DNA from: Streptomyces sp. A1277
GTDB taxonomy: Bacteria > Actinomycetota > Actinomycetes > Streptomycetales > Streptomycetaceae
Assembly (NCBI RefSeq): GCF_004795015.1
Contig: NZ_SSBI01000015.1
Span: 62,001 to 126,000 of the forward strand
DNA length: 64,000 bases
Direction of reading: 5' to 3'
Position 1 is the first letter of the stretch; each line of letters starts with the position of its first letter. Made by a program: the position numbers and the translations under genes. The notes under the pieces are model-generated. The model saw only the letters and a program-made list of their open reading frames with translations. It was not told where the DNA came from and did not search any database. Positions 27,211-36,161 of the stretch are shown here, in pieces.

Positions 27211-27448
27211 CGGCGTCTGCACAGCCGGGTCACCGGTTGAGCGGCAGGGGGACACGGGGGCAGGACAACACGACGCCGCAGGTGCGTCGTCTGTTCGGTG
27301 CCCCGACGCCCCCCACGGCAATGGTTAGCCTGAAATCTGTACCACCCAAGCGCAACTGACCGCGGTGGCGGGGCCCTTCGCTGAGGCGAATAACGACGGG
27401 GCGACCGGTACACACCGCCTGAGTCCTGGAGAAGGCGAGGACTTGAGC

Positions 27449-28894
27449 ATGGGATCCACCTCCGCCCACAAGAATGAGGGCCTTGGCCGTCGCGATGTGA
27501 TCAAGCGTTCTGCCGCACTCGGTCTGATCACCGTCCCGACGATGAGCTTCCTGTCCGCCTGCGCGAGCGGCGACAGCGGCAGCGACGACACGGTCAAGAA
27601 GGGCAAGACCAGCGCGAAGAACCCGCTGGGCGTCAACGAGACGGCCGCCCTCGACGTGGTCATCTTCGACGGCGGCTTCGGCCAGCAGTACGCGATCGAC
27701 GCGGAGAAGAAGTACACCGCGGCCTACCCCAAGGCCAAGGTCAAGCACTCCGCCACGCAGAAGATCCAGTCGCAGCTGCAGCCGCGCTTCAACGGTGGTA
27801 CCCCGCCGGACCTGATCGACAACTCCGGTGCCGAGCAGATGGACATGGGTGTCCTCGTCGGCAAGAAGCAGCTGCTCGACCTCACCCCGCTGATGGACGC
27901 CCCGTCCATCGACGACCCGAGCAAGAAGGTCCGCGACACCCTGCGTCCGGGCGTGCTGGAGATGGGCCAGTTCGAGGGCGACCCGGTCTGGATCATGTAC
28001 TACGCGTACACCGTGTACGGCGTGTGGTACTCGCAGACCGCGCTCGAGAAGCTCGACGCCGAGTACCCCGAGAACTGGGACGACATGCTCGCCCTCTGCG
28101 CGAAGGCGAAGAAGCAGGGCATCGCGGGCTGGACGTACGCCGGTAAGTACCCGTACTACCTGCCGTTCTCGCTCTACCCGTTCATCGCCAAGATCGGCGG
28201 CCGGGAGGTTCTCGACAAGATCGACAACCTGGAGCCGAACGCGTGGAAGGACCCCGCCGTCAAGGCGGCGTTCGAGGCGTACTACGAGCTGTACAAGAAG
28301 GGGTACATCCTCAAGGGCACCCCCGGTCTGACCCACATCCAGTCGCAGACCGAGTGGACGAAGGGCAAGGCGCTCTTCATCCCCAACGGTTCCTGGGTGG
28401 AGAACGAGGCGGCGCCGACCACGCCCAAGGACTTCAAGATGATGGTCGCGGCCCCCTCCGGCCTGGACTCGTCCGACAAGATGCCCTTCGGGACCATCTG
28501 GGCGTCCGGCGGCGAGCCCTTCGTCGTCCCGGCCAAGGCGAAGAACCCGCAGGGCGGCATGGAGCAGCTGCGCATCATGCTCTCCGAGGAGTCCTCGAAG
28601 AACTTCACCAAGCAGGTCAAGTCCCTGAGCGCCTTCAACGGCGGCACCGACGGGCTGACCCTGTCCACGGCCATGCAGGCCGGCGTCGACGCGCTGAAGA
28701 AGGCCGGCGACAACGTGGTGAACCCGCGCCTCCAGGACTGGTACGTCAAGCTCCAGAAGGAGCAGATCGGCACCGCCGGTCTCGGCGAGATGATGGCCGG
28801 GCGCCTGACGCCCGCCGAGGCCATCAAGAAGATCCAGGACTACGCGGACGCCGCGGCCAAGGATCAGTCCATCAAGCACTACAAGCACCAGTGA
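27449..28894 (+). CDS. ngcE: GlcNAc/chitobiose-binding lipoprotein
   Basis: 481 aa solute-binding protein of the NgcEFG importer, which takes up N-acetylglucosamine and chitobiose. A twin-arginine start (Arg14-Arg15 in GRRDVIKRS) is followed by a lipobox LSAC with Cys38, so export is probably by Tat and the mature protein is lipid-anchored. I chose the ATG at 27449, eight bases after GAAGGCGAGG; the open frame back to 27365 would bury the signal. It is first of three importer genes on the plus strand, with a DasR-like site upstream. No ATPase gene is present, in line with use of MsiK. Confidence 0.92.
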   Translation: MGSTSAHKNEGLGRRDVIKRSAALGLITVPTMSFLSACASGDSGSDDTVKKGKTSAKNPLGVNETAALDVVIFDGGFGQQYAIDAEKKYTAAYPKAKVKHSATQKIQSQLQPRFNGGTPPDLIDNSGAEQMDMGVLVGKKQLLDLTPLMDAPSIDDPSKKVRDTLRPGVLEMGQFEGDPVWIMYYAYTVYGVWYSQTALEKLDAEYPENWDDMLALCAKAKKQGIAGWTYAGKYPYYLPFSLYPFIAKIGGREVLDKIDNLEPNAWKDPAVKAAFEAYYELYKKGYILKGTPGLTHIQSQTEWTKGKALFIPNGSWVENEAAPTTPKDFKMMVAAPSGLDSSDKMPFGTIWASGGEPFVVPAKAKNPQGGMEQLRIMLSEESSKNFTKQVKSLSAFNGGTDGLTLSTAMQAGVDALKKAGDNVVNPRLQDWYVKLQKEQIGTAGLGEMMAGRLTPAEAIKKIQDYADAAAKDQSIKHYKHQ

Positions 28895-28944
28895 GCAACC
28901 GTCACCAGCGGCGGCACCCGCGGAAAGATCGGGGTCGGTAAACG

Positions 28945-29868
28945 ATGCAGCACGGCAAGTACCGGTTCATTGTGGGGTTCCTGGTAGTCCCCTTGGCCTT
29001 GTACGCGGTCTTCGTCATCTGGCCGTTCATCCAGGCCATCTACTATTCCTTCACGGACTGGACCGGTCTGAGCCCGGACTTCAAGATGGTCGGCTTCAGC
29101 AACTACACCAGGATGCTGAAGGACGACACTTTCTGGAAGTCCCTCCAGCACAGCGTGATCCTGGTGCTGGTGCTGCCGCTGGTGACGTTGGGCCTCGCGC
29201 TCTTCTTCGCCTTCATGCTGAACGTCGGAGGCCGCCGGCGGAAGAACGCCGCGGTCTCCGGTGTGCGGGGCTCGGGCTTCTACAAGATCGCGTATTTCTT
29301 CCCGCAGGTCCTCTCGATCGTCATCGTCGCCCTGCTGTTCCAGTTCGCGTACAACCCGCGTTCGGGAATGGTGAATTCGGCGCTCAAGGGGATCGGCCTC
29401 GACTCCGTCCAGCCGGACTGGCTGGGTGACCCGAGTCTGGCCCTGATCTGCGTCATGGTGGTGCTGGTCTGGTCGACGGTCGGCTTCTTCGTCGTCCTCT
29501 TCTCGGCCGGAATGGCGTCCATTCCCAAGGACTTCTACGAGGCGGCGCTCCTGGACGGGGCCAGCCGCGTCACGACGTTCTTCAAGATCACCGTGCCGCT
29601 GCTCTGGGACACCATCCAGTCGGGCTGGGTCTACATGGGCATCCTGGCCCTCGGCGTCGAGGCGTTCACGGCCGTCCAGGTCATGACGGTCGGCCCCGGC
29701 GGCCCCGACTACGCGACCTCGATCCTGCCGCTGTACGTCTACCAGACCGCCTTCCGCGACGGTCAGGCCGGCTACGCGACGACGATCGGTGTCGGACTCC
29801 TCATCGTCACCATGGCGTTCGCCGCCGTCGTGATGCGGCTGGGCCGGCGCGAGCGGCTGGAGTTCTGA
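28945..29868 (+). CDS. ngcF: GlcNAc/chitobiose ABC transporter permease NgcF
   Basis: 307 aa MalF-type permease, about six membrane segments, with the ATPase-docking EAA motif EAALLDGASRVTTFFKITVP. The cytoplasmic loop with GGRRRKNAAVSGVRG near residue 95 is longer than usual. It follows ngcE by 50 bases and begins with ATG after a GATCGGGGTCGG stretch, a rather weak ribosome site. The identity rests on position in the conserved ngcEFG-rok7B7 order and on family match. Confidence 0.9.
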   Translation: MQHGKYRFIVGFLVVPLALYAVFVIWPFIQAIYYSFTDWTGLSPDFKMVGFSNYTRMLKDDTFWKSLQHSVILVLVLPLVTLGLALFFAFMLNVGGRRRKNAAVSGVRGSGFYKIAYFFPQVLSIVIVALLFQFAYNPRSGMVNSALKGIGLDSVQPDWLGDPSLALICVMVVLVWSTVGFFVVLFSAGMASIPKDFYEAALLDGASRVTTFFKITVPLLWDTIQSGWVYMGILALGVEAFTAVQVMTVGPGGPDYATSILPLYVYQTAFRDGQAGYATTIGVGLLIVTMAFAAVVMRLGRRERLEF

Positions 29869-29962
29869 TGCCGCGCCTCCCGGGACGCGGTGCCCGGACC
29901 CCCAGCAGGCAAGACAGCCCGGTCCCGGCGGCCGGCTCGACAGTAGTACGAGGTGAGCACAC

Positions 29963-30880
29963 GTGAAGGCCACAGACACCCCTCCCGTGGTCGCGGTGAA
30001 GGAACCGGCCCCCGTGTCCAAGGCGCCCGCACCGGGCGGCAAGGAGAAGAGCAGCGAGGGCAAGACCCTCAACGTCTTCTCCCACGGCGTGCTGATCATC
30101 TGGGCGATCCTGGTGGTCATGCCGCTGCTCTGGGCGATCATGTCCTCGTTCAAGGACGACGACTCGATCCTGTCCACCCCGTGGGCGCTGCCGGACAAGC
30201 TCCACTTCGACAACTGGTCGCGCGCCTGGAGCCAGGCGCACATGAGCGATTACTTCTTCAACACGATCCTCGTGGTGGGCGGTTCGCTCATCGGCACCCT
30301 GCTGCTCGGCTCGATGGCGGCGTACGTGCTGGCCCGGTTCGACTTCCCGGGCAACCGCTTCATCTACTACCTGTTCATCGGCGGGATGAGCTTCCCGATC
30401 ATCCTGGCGCTGGTCCCGCTGTTCTTCGTGATGAACAACATGGGCCTGCTCAACACGCGGCACGGACTGATCATGGTCTACATCGCGTACTCACTGCCCT
30501 TCACCGTCTTCTTCCTCACCTCCTTCTTCCGGACGCTGCCAGGCTCCGTGGCGGAGGCGGCGATGATCGACGGGGCCTCGCACACCCGGACGTTCTTCCA
30601 GGTGATGCTGCCGATGGCCAAGCCCGGCCTGATCAGCGTCGGTATCTTCAACTTCCTCGGCCAGTGGAACCAGTACATGCTGCCGACGGTGCTGAACACC
30701 GACCCGAAGGGCCGGGTGCTCTCGCAGGGCCTTGTCGAACTGGCCAACAGCCAGGGCTACAAGGGCGACTGGTCCGGGCTCTTCGCCGGCCTCGTGATGG
30801 CGATGCTGCCGGTCCTCGCGGCCTACATCATCTTCCAGCGCCAGGTCGTGGCGGGGCTGACCGCGGGCGCGGTGAAGTAA
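29963..30880 (+). CDS. ngcG: GlcNAc/chitobiose ABC transporter permease NgcG
   Basis: 305 aa MalG-type permease. A Lys/Pro-rich cytoplasmic start of about 30 residues precedes six membrane segments; the EAA loop is EAAMIDGASHTRTFFQVMLP. The GTG at 29963 follows GAGGTGAGC. A 94-base gap separates it from ngcF, longer than typical inside an operon, but the strand and order are kept. A strong terminator follows. Confidence 0.9.
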   Translation: MKATDTPPVVAVKEPAPVSKAPAPGGKEKSSEGKTLNVFSHGVLIIWAILVVMPLLWAIMSSFKDDDSILSTPWALPDKLHFDNWSRAWSQAHMSDYFFNTILVVGGSLIGTLLLGSMAAYVLARFDFPGNRFIYYLFIGGMSFPIILALVPLFFVMNNMGLLNTRHGLIMVYIAYSLPFTVFFLTSFFRTLPGSVAEAAMIDGASHTRTFFQVMLPMAKPGLISVGIFNFLGQWNQYMLPTVLNTDPKGRVLSQGLVELANSQGYKGDWSGLFAGLVMAMLPVLAAYIIFQRQVVAGLTAGAVK

Positions 30881-30944
30881 CGCCCCCGCCGCTCGTCCCC
30901 GAACCGCCCGCCCGCACCTCCTGAACGCACCTCCCGAACGAACC

Positions 30945-30980
30945 GAACCGCCCGCCGGCATCCCTGCCGGCGGGCGGTTC
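30945..30980 (+). terminator. terminator of ngcEFG
   Basis: A perfect 16-base stem, GAACCGCCCGCCGGCA and its complement, around a TCCC loop, 64 bases past ngcG. Confidence 0.85.
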
Positions 30981-31097
30981 GTCTGTGTACGGGGGAGTTC
31001 GCCGCGGTCGCGGGGCGCGGGGCGGGCGCTCATCGGTGGCTCGGACTGCTCAAGGTCTTGACGGGGAGGACCCCAAAACGGTCAGCTTAGAGTTCAC

Positions 31098-32330
31098 ATG
31101 TTGGAGAATATGGCAGGAGTGAGTGAGTCGATGGAGACTCCGGGGTCGCAGACGTCTCTGCATCGCGCCAACCTTGAGCGGGTCGTGCGCGCCGTACGTA
31201 TGGCTGGTTCGCTCACCCAGGCGGAGATCGCCAGGAGCACGGGCCTGTCCGCGGCCACCGTCTCCAATATCGTTCGCGAACTGAAGGACGGCGGCACGGT
31301 CGAGGTGACCCCCACCTCGGCGGGCGGCCGCCGGGCCCGCAGCGTCTCGCTCAGCGGCGACGCGGGCATCGTGATCGGCGTCGACTTCGGCCACACCCAC
31401 CTGCGCGTCGCCGTCGGCAACCTGGCCCACCAGGTGCTCGCCGAGGAGTCCGAGCCGCTGGACGTCGACGCCTCGTCGGCCCAGGGCTTCGGACGGGCGG
31501 AACAGCTGGTCAACCGCCTGATCGAGACCACCGGGATCAGCCCGGGCAAGGTCATCGGGGTGGGGCTCGGTGTTCCCGGCCCGATCGACGTCGAGTCCGG
31601 CACGCTGGGCTCCACGTCGATCCTGCCGGGCTGGACGGGCATCAACCCCAGCGAGGAGCTCGCCGCACGCCTCGGAGTGCCGGTGTACGTGGACAACGAC
31701 GCCAACCTCGGCGCGCTCGGCGAGCTGGTGTGGGGGAGCGGCCGGGGGGTCAGGGACCTCGCGTACATCAAGGTCGCCAGCGGTGTGGGCGCCGGGCTGG
31801 TGATCGACGGGCACATCTACCGGGGCCCGGGCGGCACGGCCGGCGAGATCGGCCACATCACCCTGGACGAATCGGGGCCCGTCTGCCGCTGCGGCAACCG
31901 CGGCTGCCTGGAGACCTTCACGGCCGCGCGGTACGTCCTGCCCCTGCTCCAGCCCAGCCACGGCCCCGATCTCACCATGGAGCGGGTGGTCCAGCTGGCC
32001 CGCGAGGGCGATCCGGGCTGCCGGCGGGTGATCGGCGACGTCGGGCGGCACATCGGCAGCGGGGTGGCCAACCTCTGCAACCTGCTCAACCCGAGCCGCG
32101 TGGTGCTCGGCGGCTCGCTCGCGGAGGCCGGGGAGCTGGTCCTCGGGCCCATCCGCGACTCCGTGTCCCGCTACGCCATCCCCAGCGCCGCACGGCAGCT
32201 CTCGGTGCTCCCGGGGGCCCTCGGCGGCCGTGCGGAGGTACTGGGGGCGCTGGCGCTCGTCCTGAGCGAGATGGGGGATTCAACCCTTTTGGAGAGCACC
32301 CTGCCCGCGGCCACACCTGCCTTCACTTAG
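31098..32330 (+). CDS. rok7B7: ROK family transcriptional regulator
   Basis: 410 aa. An N-terminal winged HTH (about 25-75, GSLTQAEIARSTGLSAATVSN) is joined to a ROK sugar-kinase-like domain with GVGLGVPGPIDV and the zinc-binding CRCGNRGCLE motif. In S. coelicolor the ortholog Rok7B7 (SCO6008), in the same position before xylFGH, affects xylose utilisation, carbon repression and antibiotics (established knowledge). The ATG at 31098 has GTTCAC before it and no clear Shine-Dalgarno, so starts at ATG 31110 or 31131 remain possible. The stop is directly followed by a nested inverted repeat in front of xylF. Confidence 0.9.
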   Translation: MLENMAGVSESMETPGSQTSLHRANLERVVRAVRMAGSLTQAEIARSTGLSAATVSNIVRELKDGGTVEVTPTSAGGRRARSVSLSGDAGIVIGVDFGHTHLRVAVGNLAHQVLAEESEPLDVDASSAQGFGRAEQLVNRLIETTGISPGKVIGVGLGVPGPIDVESGTLGSTSILPGWTGINPSEELAARLGVPVYVDNDANLGALGELVWGSGRGVRDLAYIKVASGVGAGLVIDGHIYRGPGGTAGEIGHITLDESGPVCRCGNRGCLETFTAARYVLPLLQPSHGPDLTMERVVQLAREGDPGCRRVIGDVGRHIGSGVANLCNLLNPSRVVLGGSLAEAGELVLGPIRDSVSRYAIPSAARQLSVLPGALGGRAEVLGALALVLSEMGDSTLLESTLPAATPAFT

Positions 32331-32331
32331 A

Positions 32332-32360
32332 TAACGAATGGCACCGTTGTCATCTCGTTA
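32332..32360. promoter_or_regulatory. nested inverted repeats before xylF
   Basis: The outer arms TAACGA (32332-32337) and TCGTTA (32355-32360) enclose the imperfect 14-base palindrome TGGCACCGTTGTCA (32339-32352) on almost the same centre. It lies between rok7B7 and xylF, a natural place for Rok7B7 or a LacI-type regulator to bind. Confidence 0.5.
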
Positions 32361-32453
32361 AGGATTTACTCCTTGACGCCGCCCCTGCGGCCGAGTTGAC
32401 TTCCAGCCACCTCGGCCGCGACGTTGCGGCCTCGTCAGGGAGGCAAACCCCCA

Positions 32454-33521
32454 ATGAACGCAATGACGCGACGCATCGTCATAGGCACGGCCGCCGTCTC
32501 GATGGCCGTCTCCCTCGCCGCTTGCGGCAAGGCCGGCGACGACAAGAAGGACTCGGCGGACTCGGGTAGCAAGACCAAGATCGGTCTGCTCCTCCCGGAG
32601 AACAAGACCGCTCGCTACGAGACGCTGGACAAGCCGCTGTTCATCGATGCGGTCAAGAAGGACTGCGCGGACTGCGACGTCGTCTACAACAACGCGGCCG
32701 GTGACGTCGGCCAGCAGAAGCAGCAGTTCGAGCAGCAGATCGCCGACGGCATCAAGGTCATCGCGATCTCCTCGGTCGACGCCGAGAAGTCCGCCGCGTG
32801 GGTCGCCGACGCTCACAAGAAGGGCGTCAAGGTCGTCGCGTACGACCGCGCCATCGCCGGTGCCGACGCCTACGTCAGCCACGACAACGAGAAGATCGGC
32901 AAGCTCCAGGGCCAGGCCATCCTCGACGCCCTCGGCTCCAAGGCGGCCGGCGCCAACCTCGTCATGATCAACGGTGACGAGAAGGACCCGAACGCCGGCC
33001 TGTTCAAGAAGGGCGCTCACGCGTCCCTCGACGGCAAGATCAAGATCGCCTACGAGGCGTCCGGCGAGTGGGACCCGAAGATCGCCGGCGAGAAGATGAC
33101 CGCCGCCATCTCCTCGGTCGGCAAGGGCAAGATCGACGCGGTCTACTCCGCCAACGACGGCATGGCGGGCGGCATCATCACGTCCCTGGGCAACGCCGGC
33201 ATCAAGGACATCCCGGTGGGTGGCCAGGACGCCGAGCTCCCCGGTATCCAGCGGATCATCGCCGGTACGCAGACCTTCACGATCTACAAGTCGCCGAAGC
33301 AGCTCGCCCCGGCGGCCGCCCAGTTCGCCGTCAACCTGCTCCAGGGCAAGGACATCGGCGCCGAGGGCGAGACGGACGGCGTCCCCTCCACGCTGCTCGA
33401 GCCGACCGTGGTGAACAAGGACAACATCCAGTCCACCGTGATCAAGGACGGCATCTACCAGGCATCCGCGGTCTGCGTGAAGGACATCGCCGCCAAGTGC
33501 ACCGCACTGGGCATCAAGTAG
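32454..33521 (+). CDS. xylF: xylose-binding lipoprotein
   Basis: 355 aa periplasmic-binding-protein-like (type I fold) lipoprotein. The signal MNAMTRRIVIGTAAVSMAVS leads to lipobox LAAC with Cys24; a D/K-rich linker follows and then the sugar-binding domains (IGLLLPENKTARYETLD, VVAYDRAIAGADAYVSHDN, YSANDGMAGG). D-xylose is the expected ligand from orthology with the xylFGH operon of Streptomyces. The ATG at 32454 has GGAGG 10 bases before it. It is the first gene of xylFGH, under the nested repeat and probably controlled by Rok7B7. Confidence 0.92.
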   Translation: MNAMTRRIVIGTAAVSMAVSLAACGKAGDDKKDSADSGSKTKIGLLLPENKTARYETLDKPLFIDAVKKDCADCDVVYNNAAGDVGQQKQQFEQQIADGIKVIAISSVDAEKSAAWVADAHKKGVKVVAYDRAIAGADAYVSHDNEKIGKLQGQAILDALGSKAAGANLVMINGDEKDPNAGLFKKGAHASLDGKIKIAYEASGEWDPKIAGEKMTAAISSVGKGKIDAVYSANDGMAGGIITSLGNAGIKDIPVGGQDAELPGIQRIIAGTQTFTIYKSPKQLAPAAAQFAVNLLQGKDIGAEGETDGVPSTLLEPTVVNKDNIQSTVIKDGIYQASAVCVKDIAAKCTALGIK

Positions 33522-33529
33522 TCCCTCCT

Positions 33530-33557
33530 CGCGCCAGGGCCGGCCGGCCCTGGCGCG
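33530..33557. repeat. 28-base perfect palindrome between xylF and xylG
   Basis: CGCGCCAGGGCCGG (33530-33543) is followed directly by its exact complement. It lies 9 bases after xylF and more than 200 bases before xylG. It may act as a partial terminator or as an mRNA end that keeps the binding protein more abundant than the rest. The remaining gap to 33761 shows no gene. Confidence 0.75.
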
Positions 33558-33761
33558 TACGGGTCTGATCCGCGCCGCACGGCGGAGTCCGCCCACCCCA
33601 TGACTGTCCGGCCCCGGCCGGCCCACACCCCGCTGCCGGCCGGGTGCCGGACACTCTCCCCCCAGTACTTCCCGTACGTCGACGCTGCCCCTCGTGGCGC
33701 GGCGTCTCCGCCGGTCAGGCGGCACATCCCCGCCGGTCAGGCGGCGAAGGAGATGGTTCAC

Positions 33762-34541
33762 GTGTCACAGACGCCCGTGCTGGCGTTGCGTGGGGTCTTC
33801 AAGCGATTCGGAGCGGTCCAGGTCCTCTCCGGTGTCGATCTCGAAGTCCACGCCGGAGAAGTGGTCGCCCTGGTCGGCGACAACGGTGCAGGAAAGTCCA
33901 CGCTGGTCAAGACGATCGCCGGCGTGCACCCCATCGATGAGGGCGTCATCGAGTGGGAGGGCGCGAAGGTGGACATCAGCCGTCCGCACGACGCCCAGAA
34001 CCTCGGCGTCGCCACCGTCTACCAGGACCTCGCGCTCTGCGACAACCTGGATGTCGTCGCCAACCTCTTCCTCGGTCGCGAGATCAAGAAGGGCGGCGTC
34101 CTCGACGAGGTCGCCATGGAGAAGCGGGCCCAGGACCTCCTGTCCACGCTCTCCATCCGCATCCCCAGCGTCCGTATCCCGGTCGCCGCGCTCTCCGGGG
34201 GCCAGCGCCAGGTCGTGGCCATCGCCCGTGCCCTGGTCGGCAACCCCAAGATCGTGATCCTGGACGAGCCCACCGCGGCCCTCGGCGTCGAGCAGACCGC
34301 ACAGGTCCTCGACCTGGTGGAGCGGCTGCGCGAGCAGAACCTCGGCGTCATCCTCATCAGCCACAACATGGCCGATGTGAAGGCTGTCGCCGACAAGGTC
34401 GCCGTGCTGCGACTCGGCCACAACAACGGCATCTTCCCTGTGGCGACGACCAGCCACGAAGAAATCATCGCCGCGATCACGGGCGCCACCGACAACGCCG
34501 TGACCCGCCGCAAGTCCCGCAGCGCGGAGGCATCCAAGTGA
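33762..34541 (+). CDS. xylG: xylose ABC transporter ATPase
   Basis: 259 aa single-domain ATPase with Walker A GDNGAGKST, signature LSGGQRQ and Walker B IVILDEPTAAL. E. coli XylG has two such domains in about 500 residues; here only one is present, as in other actinobacterial members. The GTG at 33762 follows AAGGAG at 9 bases, while an ATG 9 bases earlier has no room for a ribosome site; the open frame back to 33600 is rejected. It overlaps xylH by 4 bases (GTGA). Confidence 0.92.
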   Translation: MSQTPVLALRGVFKRFGAVQVLSGVDLEVHAGEVVALVGDNGAGKSTLVKTIAGVHPIDEGVIEWEGAKVDISRPHDAQNLGVATVYQDLALCDNLDVVANLFLGREIKKGGVLDEVAMEKRAQDLLSTLSIRIPSVRIPVAALSGGQRQVVAIARALVGNPKIVILDEPTAALGVEQTAQVLDLVERLREQNLGVILISHNMADVKAVADKVAVLRLGHNNGIFPVATTSHEEIIAAITGATDNAVTRRKSRSAEASK

Positions 34542-35836
34542 GCAACATCAACGAGACTCCGGCCAAGGTCCCGGCCCAGGCGGAGGCCGACGAGGCTCCC
34601 GCGGCAGCGGCCGCCGCAGTCAGGGTCGTCGACCCCCGCCTGCTCGTCCGTGAGCAGGGCTTCAAGGGCTACTGGACCGAGTTCAAGCGCAAGGTGCGCT
34701 CGGGCGAGATCGGCTCACTGCCTGTCGTGGTGGGCCTGATCATCATCGGGATCGTCTTCCAGCTCGAGACCGGCAACTTCCTCACCTCGTACAACCTCGA
34801 CCAGATCACGCTGTACGCGGCGGGCCCCGGCATCATGGCCGTGGGCATCGTCTTCGTACTGCTGCTCGGCGAGATCGACCTCGCGGTCGGTTCCGTCGCG
34901 GGTCTCGCGGGTGCGGTCTGGGCCGTGGTCGGCACGGACATACCCGACTCCCTCGCCATCGTGGTCGGCATCCTGTCCGGCACGGTGATCGGCGCCTTCC
35001 ACGGCATCGTCTTCGCCAAGATCGGCGTGCCCGCGTTCGTCGTGACCCTGGCAGGCTTCCTGGGCTGGGCCGGCATGCAGACCTGGGTGATGGGCGACAA
35101 GTCCACCATCACCACCCCGCTCGGCAGCTTCGTCCGCGACCTGACCAGCTACTACTTCGCCGACGTCGCAGCCGCCTACGGCCTCGCCGTGGTCGTGATC
35201 ATCGCCTTCTACCTCGCGCAGCTGCGCGACTCGCGCCGCCGCAAGGCCGCAGACCTGCCGCACCGCCCGCAGAGCGAGATCATCCTGCGCACCGTGCTGC
35301 TCGCCGTCCTGTGCCTCCTCGCCGCGTACGCGTTCAACCAGGAGCAGGGCCTCCCGCTCTCCCTGGTGATCTTCCTCGCGATCCTGGTCATCACCGACTT
35401 CGTTCTGCGCCGCACCACCTACGGCCGTCAGATCTTCGCGGTCGGCGGTGGCATCGAGGCAGCGCGTCGTGCCGGTATCAACGTGACCTGGATCCGCATC
35501 TCGGTCTTCATGATCTCCGGCACGCTCGGTGCGGTCGGCGGTCTCTTCCTGGCCTCCGCGACCGGCGGCGCCGACCGTTCGCTCGGTGGCGGCAACCAGC
35601 TCATGATGTGCATCGCCGCAGCCGTCATCGGCGGTACGTCCCTGTTCGGCGGACGCGGCAAGGTCTGGTCCGCGCTGCTGGGCATCCTGGTCATCCAGTC
35701 GATCGTCCAGGGCCTCAACCAGATGAACCTGTCGTCGAACGCGATCCAGTACATGATCACCGGTGGAGTACTCCTCATCGCCGTGATCATCGACTCGGTC
35801 TCGCGCAAGACCCAGAAGACCGCGGGCCGCGCCTGA
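34538..35836 (+). CDS. xylH: xylose ABC transporter permease
   Basis: 432 aa CUT2-type permease (RbsC/XylH family) with about ten membrane segments after an Ala/Glu-rich cytoplasmic start of some 50 residues. The motif GEIDLAVGSVAGLAGAVWAV and the GGTSLFGGRGKVWSALLGI loop are typical of the family. The GTG overlaps the xylG stop, so the two are translationally coupled. It is the last gene of xylFGH and is followed by a hairpin. Confidence 0.93.
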   Translation: MSNINETPAKVPAQAEADEAPAAAAAAVRVVDPRLLVREQGFKGYWTEFKRKVRSGEIGSLPVVVGLIIIGIVFQLETGNFLTSYNLDQITLYAAGPGIMAVGIVFVLLLGEIDLAVGSVAGLAGAVWAVVGTDIPDSLAIVVGILSGTVIGAFHGIVFAKIGVPAFVVTLAGFLGWAGMQTWVMGDKSTITTPLGSFVRDLTSYYFADVAAAYGLAVVVIIAFYLAQLRDSRRRKAADLPHRPQSEIILRTVLLAVLCLLAAYAFNQEQGLPLSLVIFLAILVITDFVLRRTTYGRQIFAVGGGIEAARRAGINVTWIRISVFMISGTLGAVGGLFLASATGGADRSLGGGNQLMMCIAAAVIGGTSLFGGRGKVWSALLGILVIQSIVQGLNQMNLSSNAIQYMITGGVLLIAVIIDSVSRKTQKTAGRA

Positions 35837-35854
35837 CCGCGGATCCGCAGGAGC

Positions 35855-35881
35855 GCCCGGCACCCGTTACGGGTGCCGGGC
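35855..35881 (+). terminator. terminator of xylFGH
   Basis: GCCCGGCACCCG (35855-35866) pairs with CGGGTGCCGGGC (35870-35881) across a 3-base loop, 18 bases past the xylH stop. Confidence 0.85.
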
Positions 35882-36161
35882 ACGTCGGTGTCTCCTGGCA
35901 ACCGGCGCGCCGCTGCCGCGGGAGACGGCGCCGCGCCTGAGGGGCCTCTCCGATACGGCGCTTCTGGACGCGGCGGCGGACTCGCTGGGGCCGGCGCCTT
36001 GATGTCAGACGTCCACCGGTACGCGGAGTGAAGGTCGGCGGGGTGTTTTCGGTAGCCGGTGCGGCTCGCGTCCACGCCCCAGGCGGACGCGGACGCCGCC
36101 GAACATTTAGACTCTGCGGATCGGCAAGAAGTTCGACCGGCTCAAATGCAAGGAGGCACGG
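35882..36161. other. non-coding gap before dxs
   Basis: 280 bases with no recognisable gene. A TAGACT (36108-36113) could be a -10 element for dxs; no convincing -35 is seen. Confidence 0.4.

Larger units (their letters stand above)
26951..27448. other. divergent regulatory region, GH92 and ngcE
   Basis: 498 bases without a gene between two divergent starts. It holds a GACAACGTTGTC palindrome near GH92 and a DasR-like site over a likely promoter for ngcE (TTGCTC at 27178, TATACC at 27202, 18-base spacing). Long open frames across it are not supported by codon usage. Confidence 0.6.

Noticed and set aside
33600..34541. XylG starting at 33600
   Set aside because: No ribosome site, and the first 54 residues are outside the ATPase fold; GTG at 33762 fits better.
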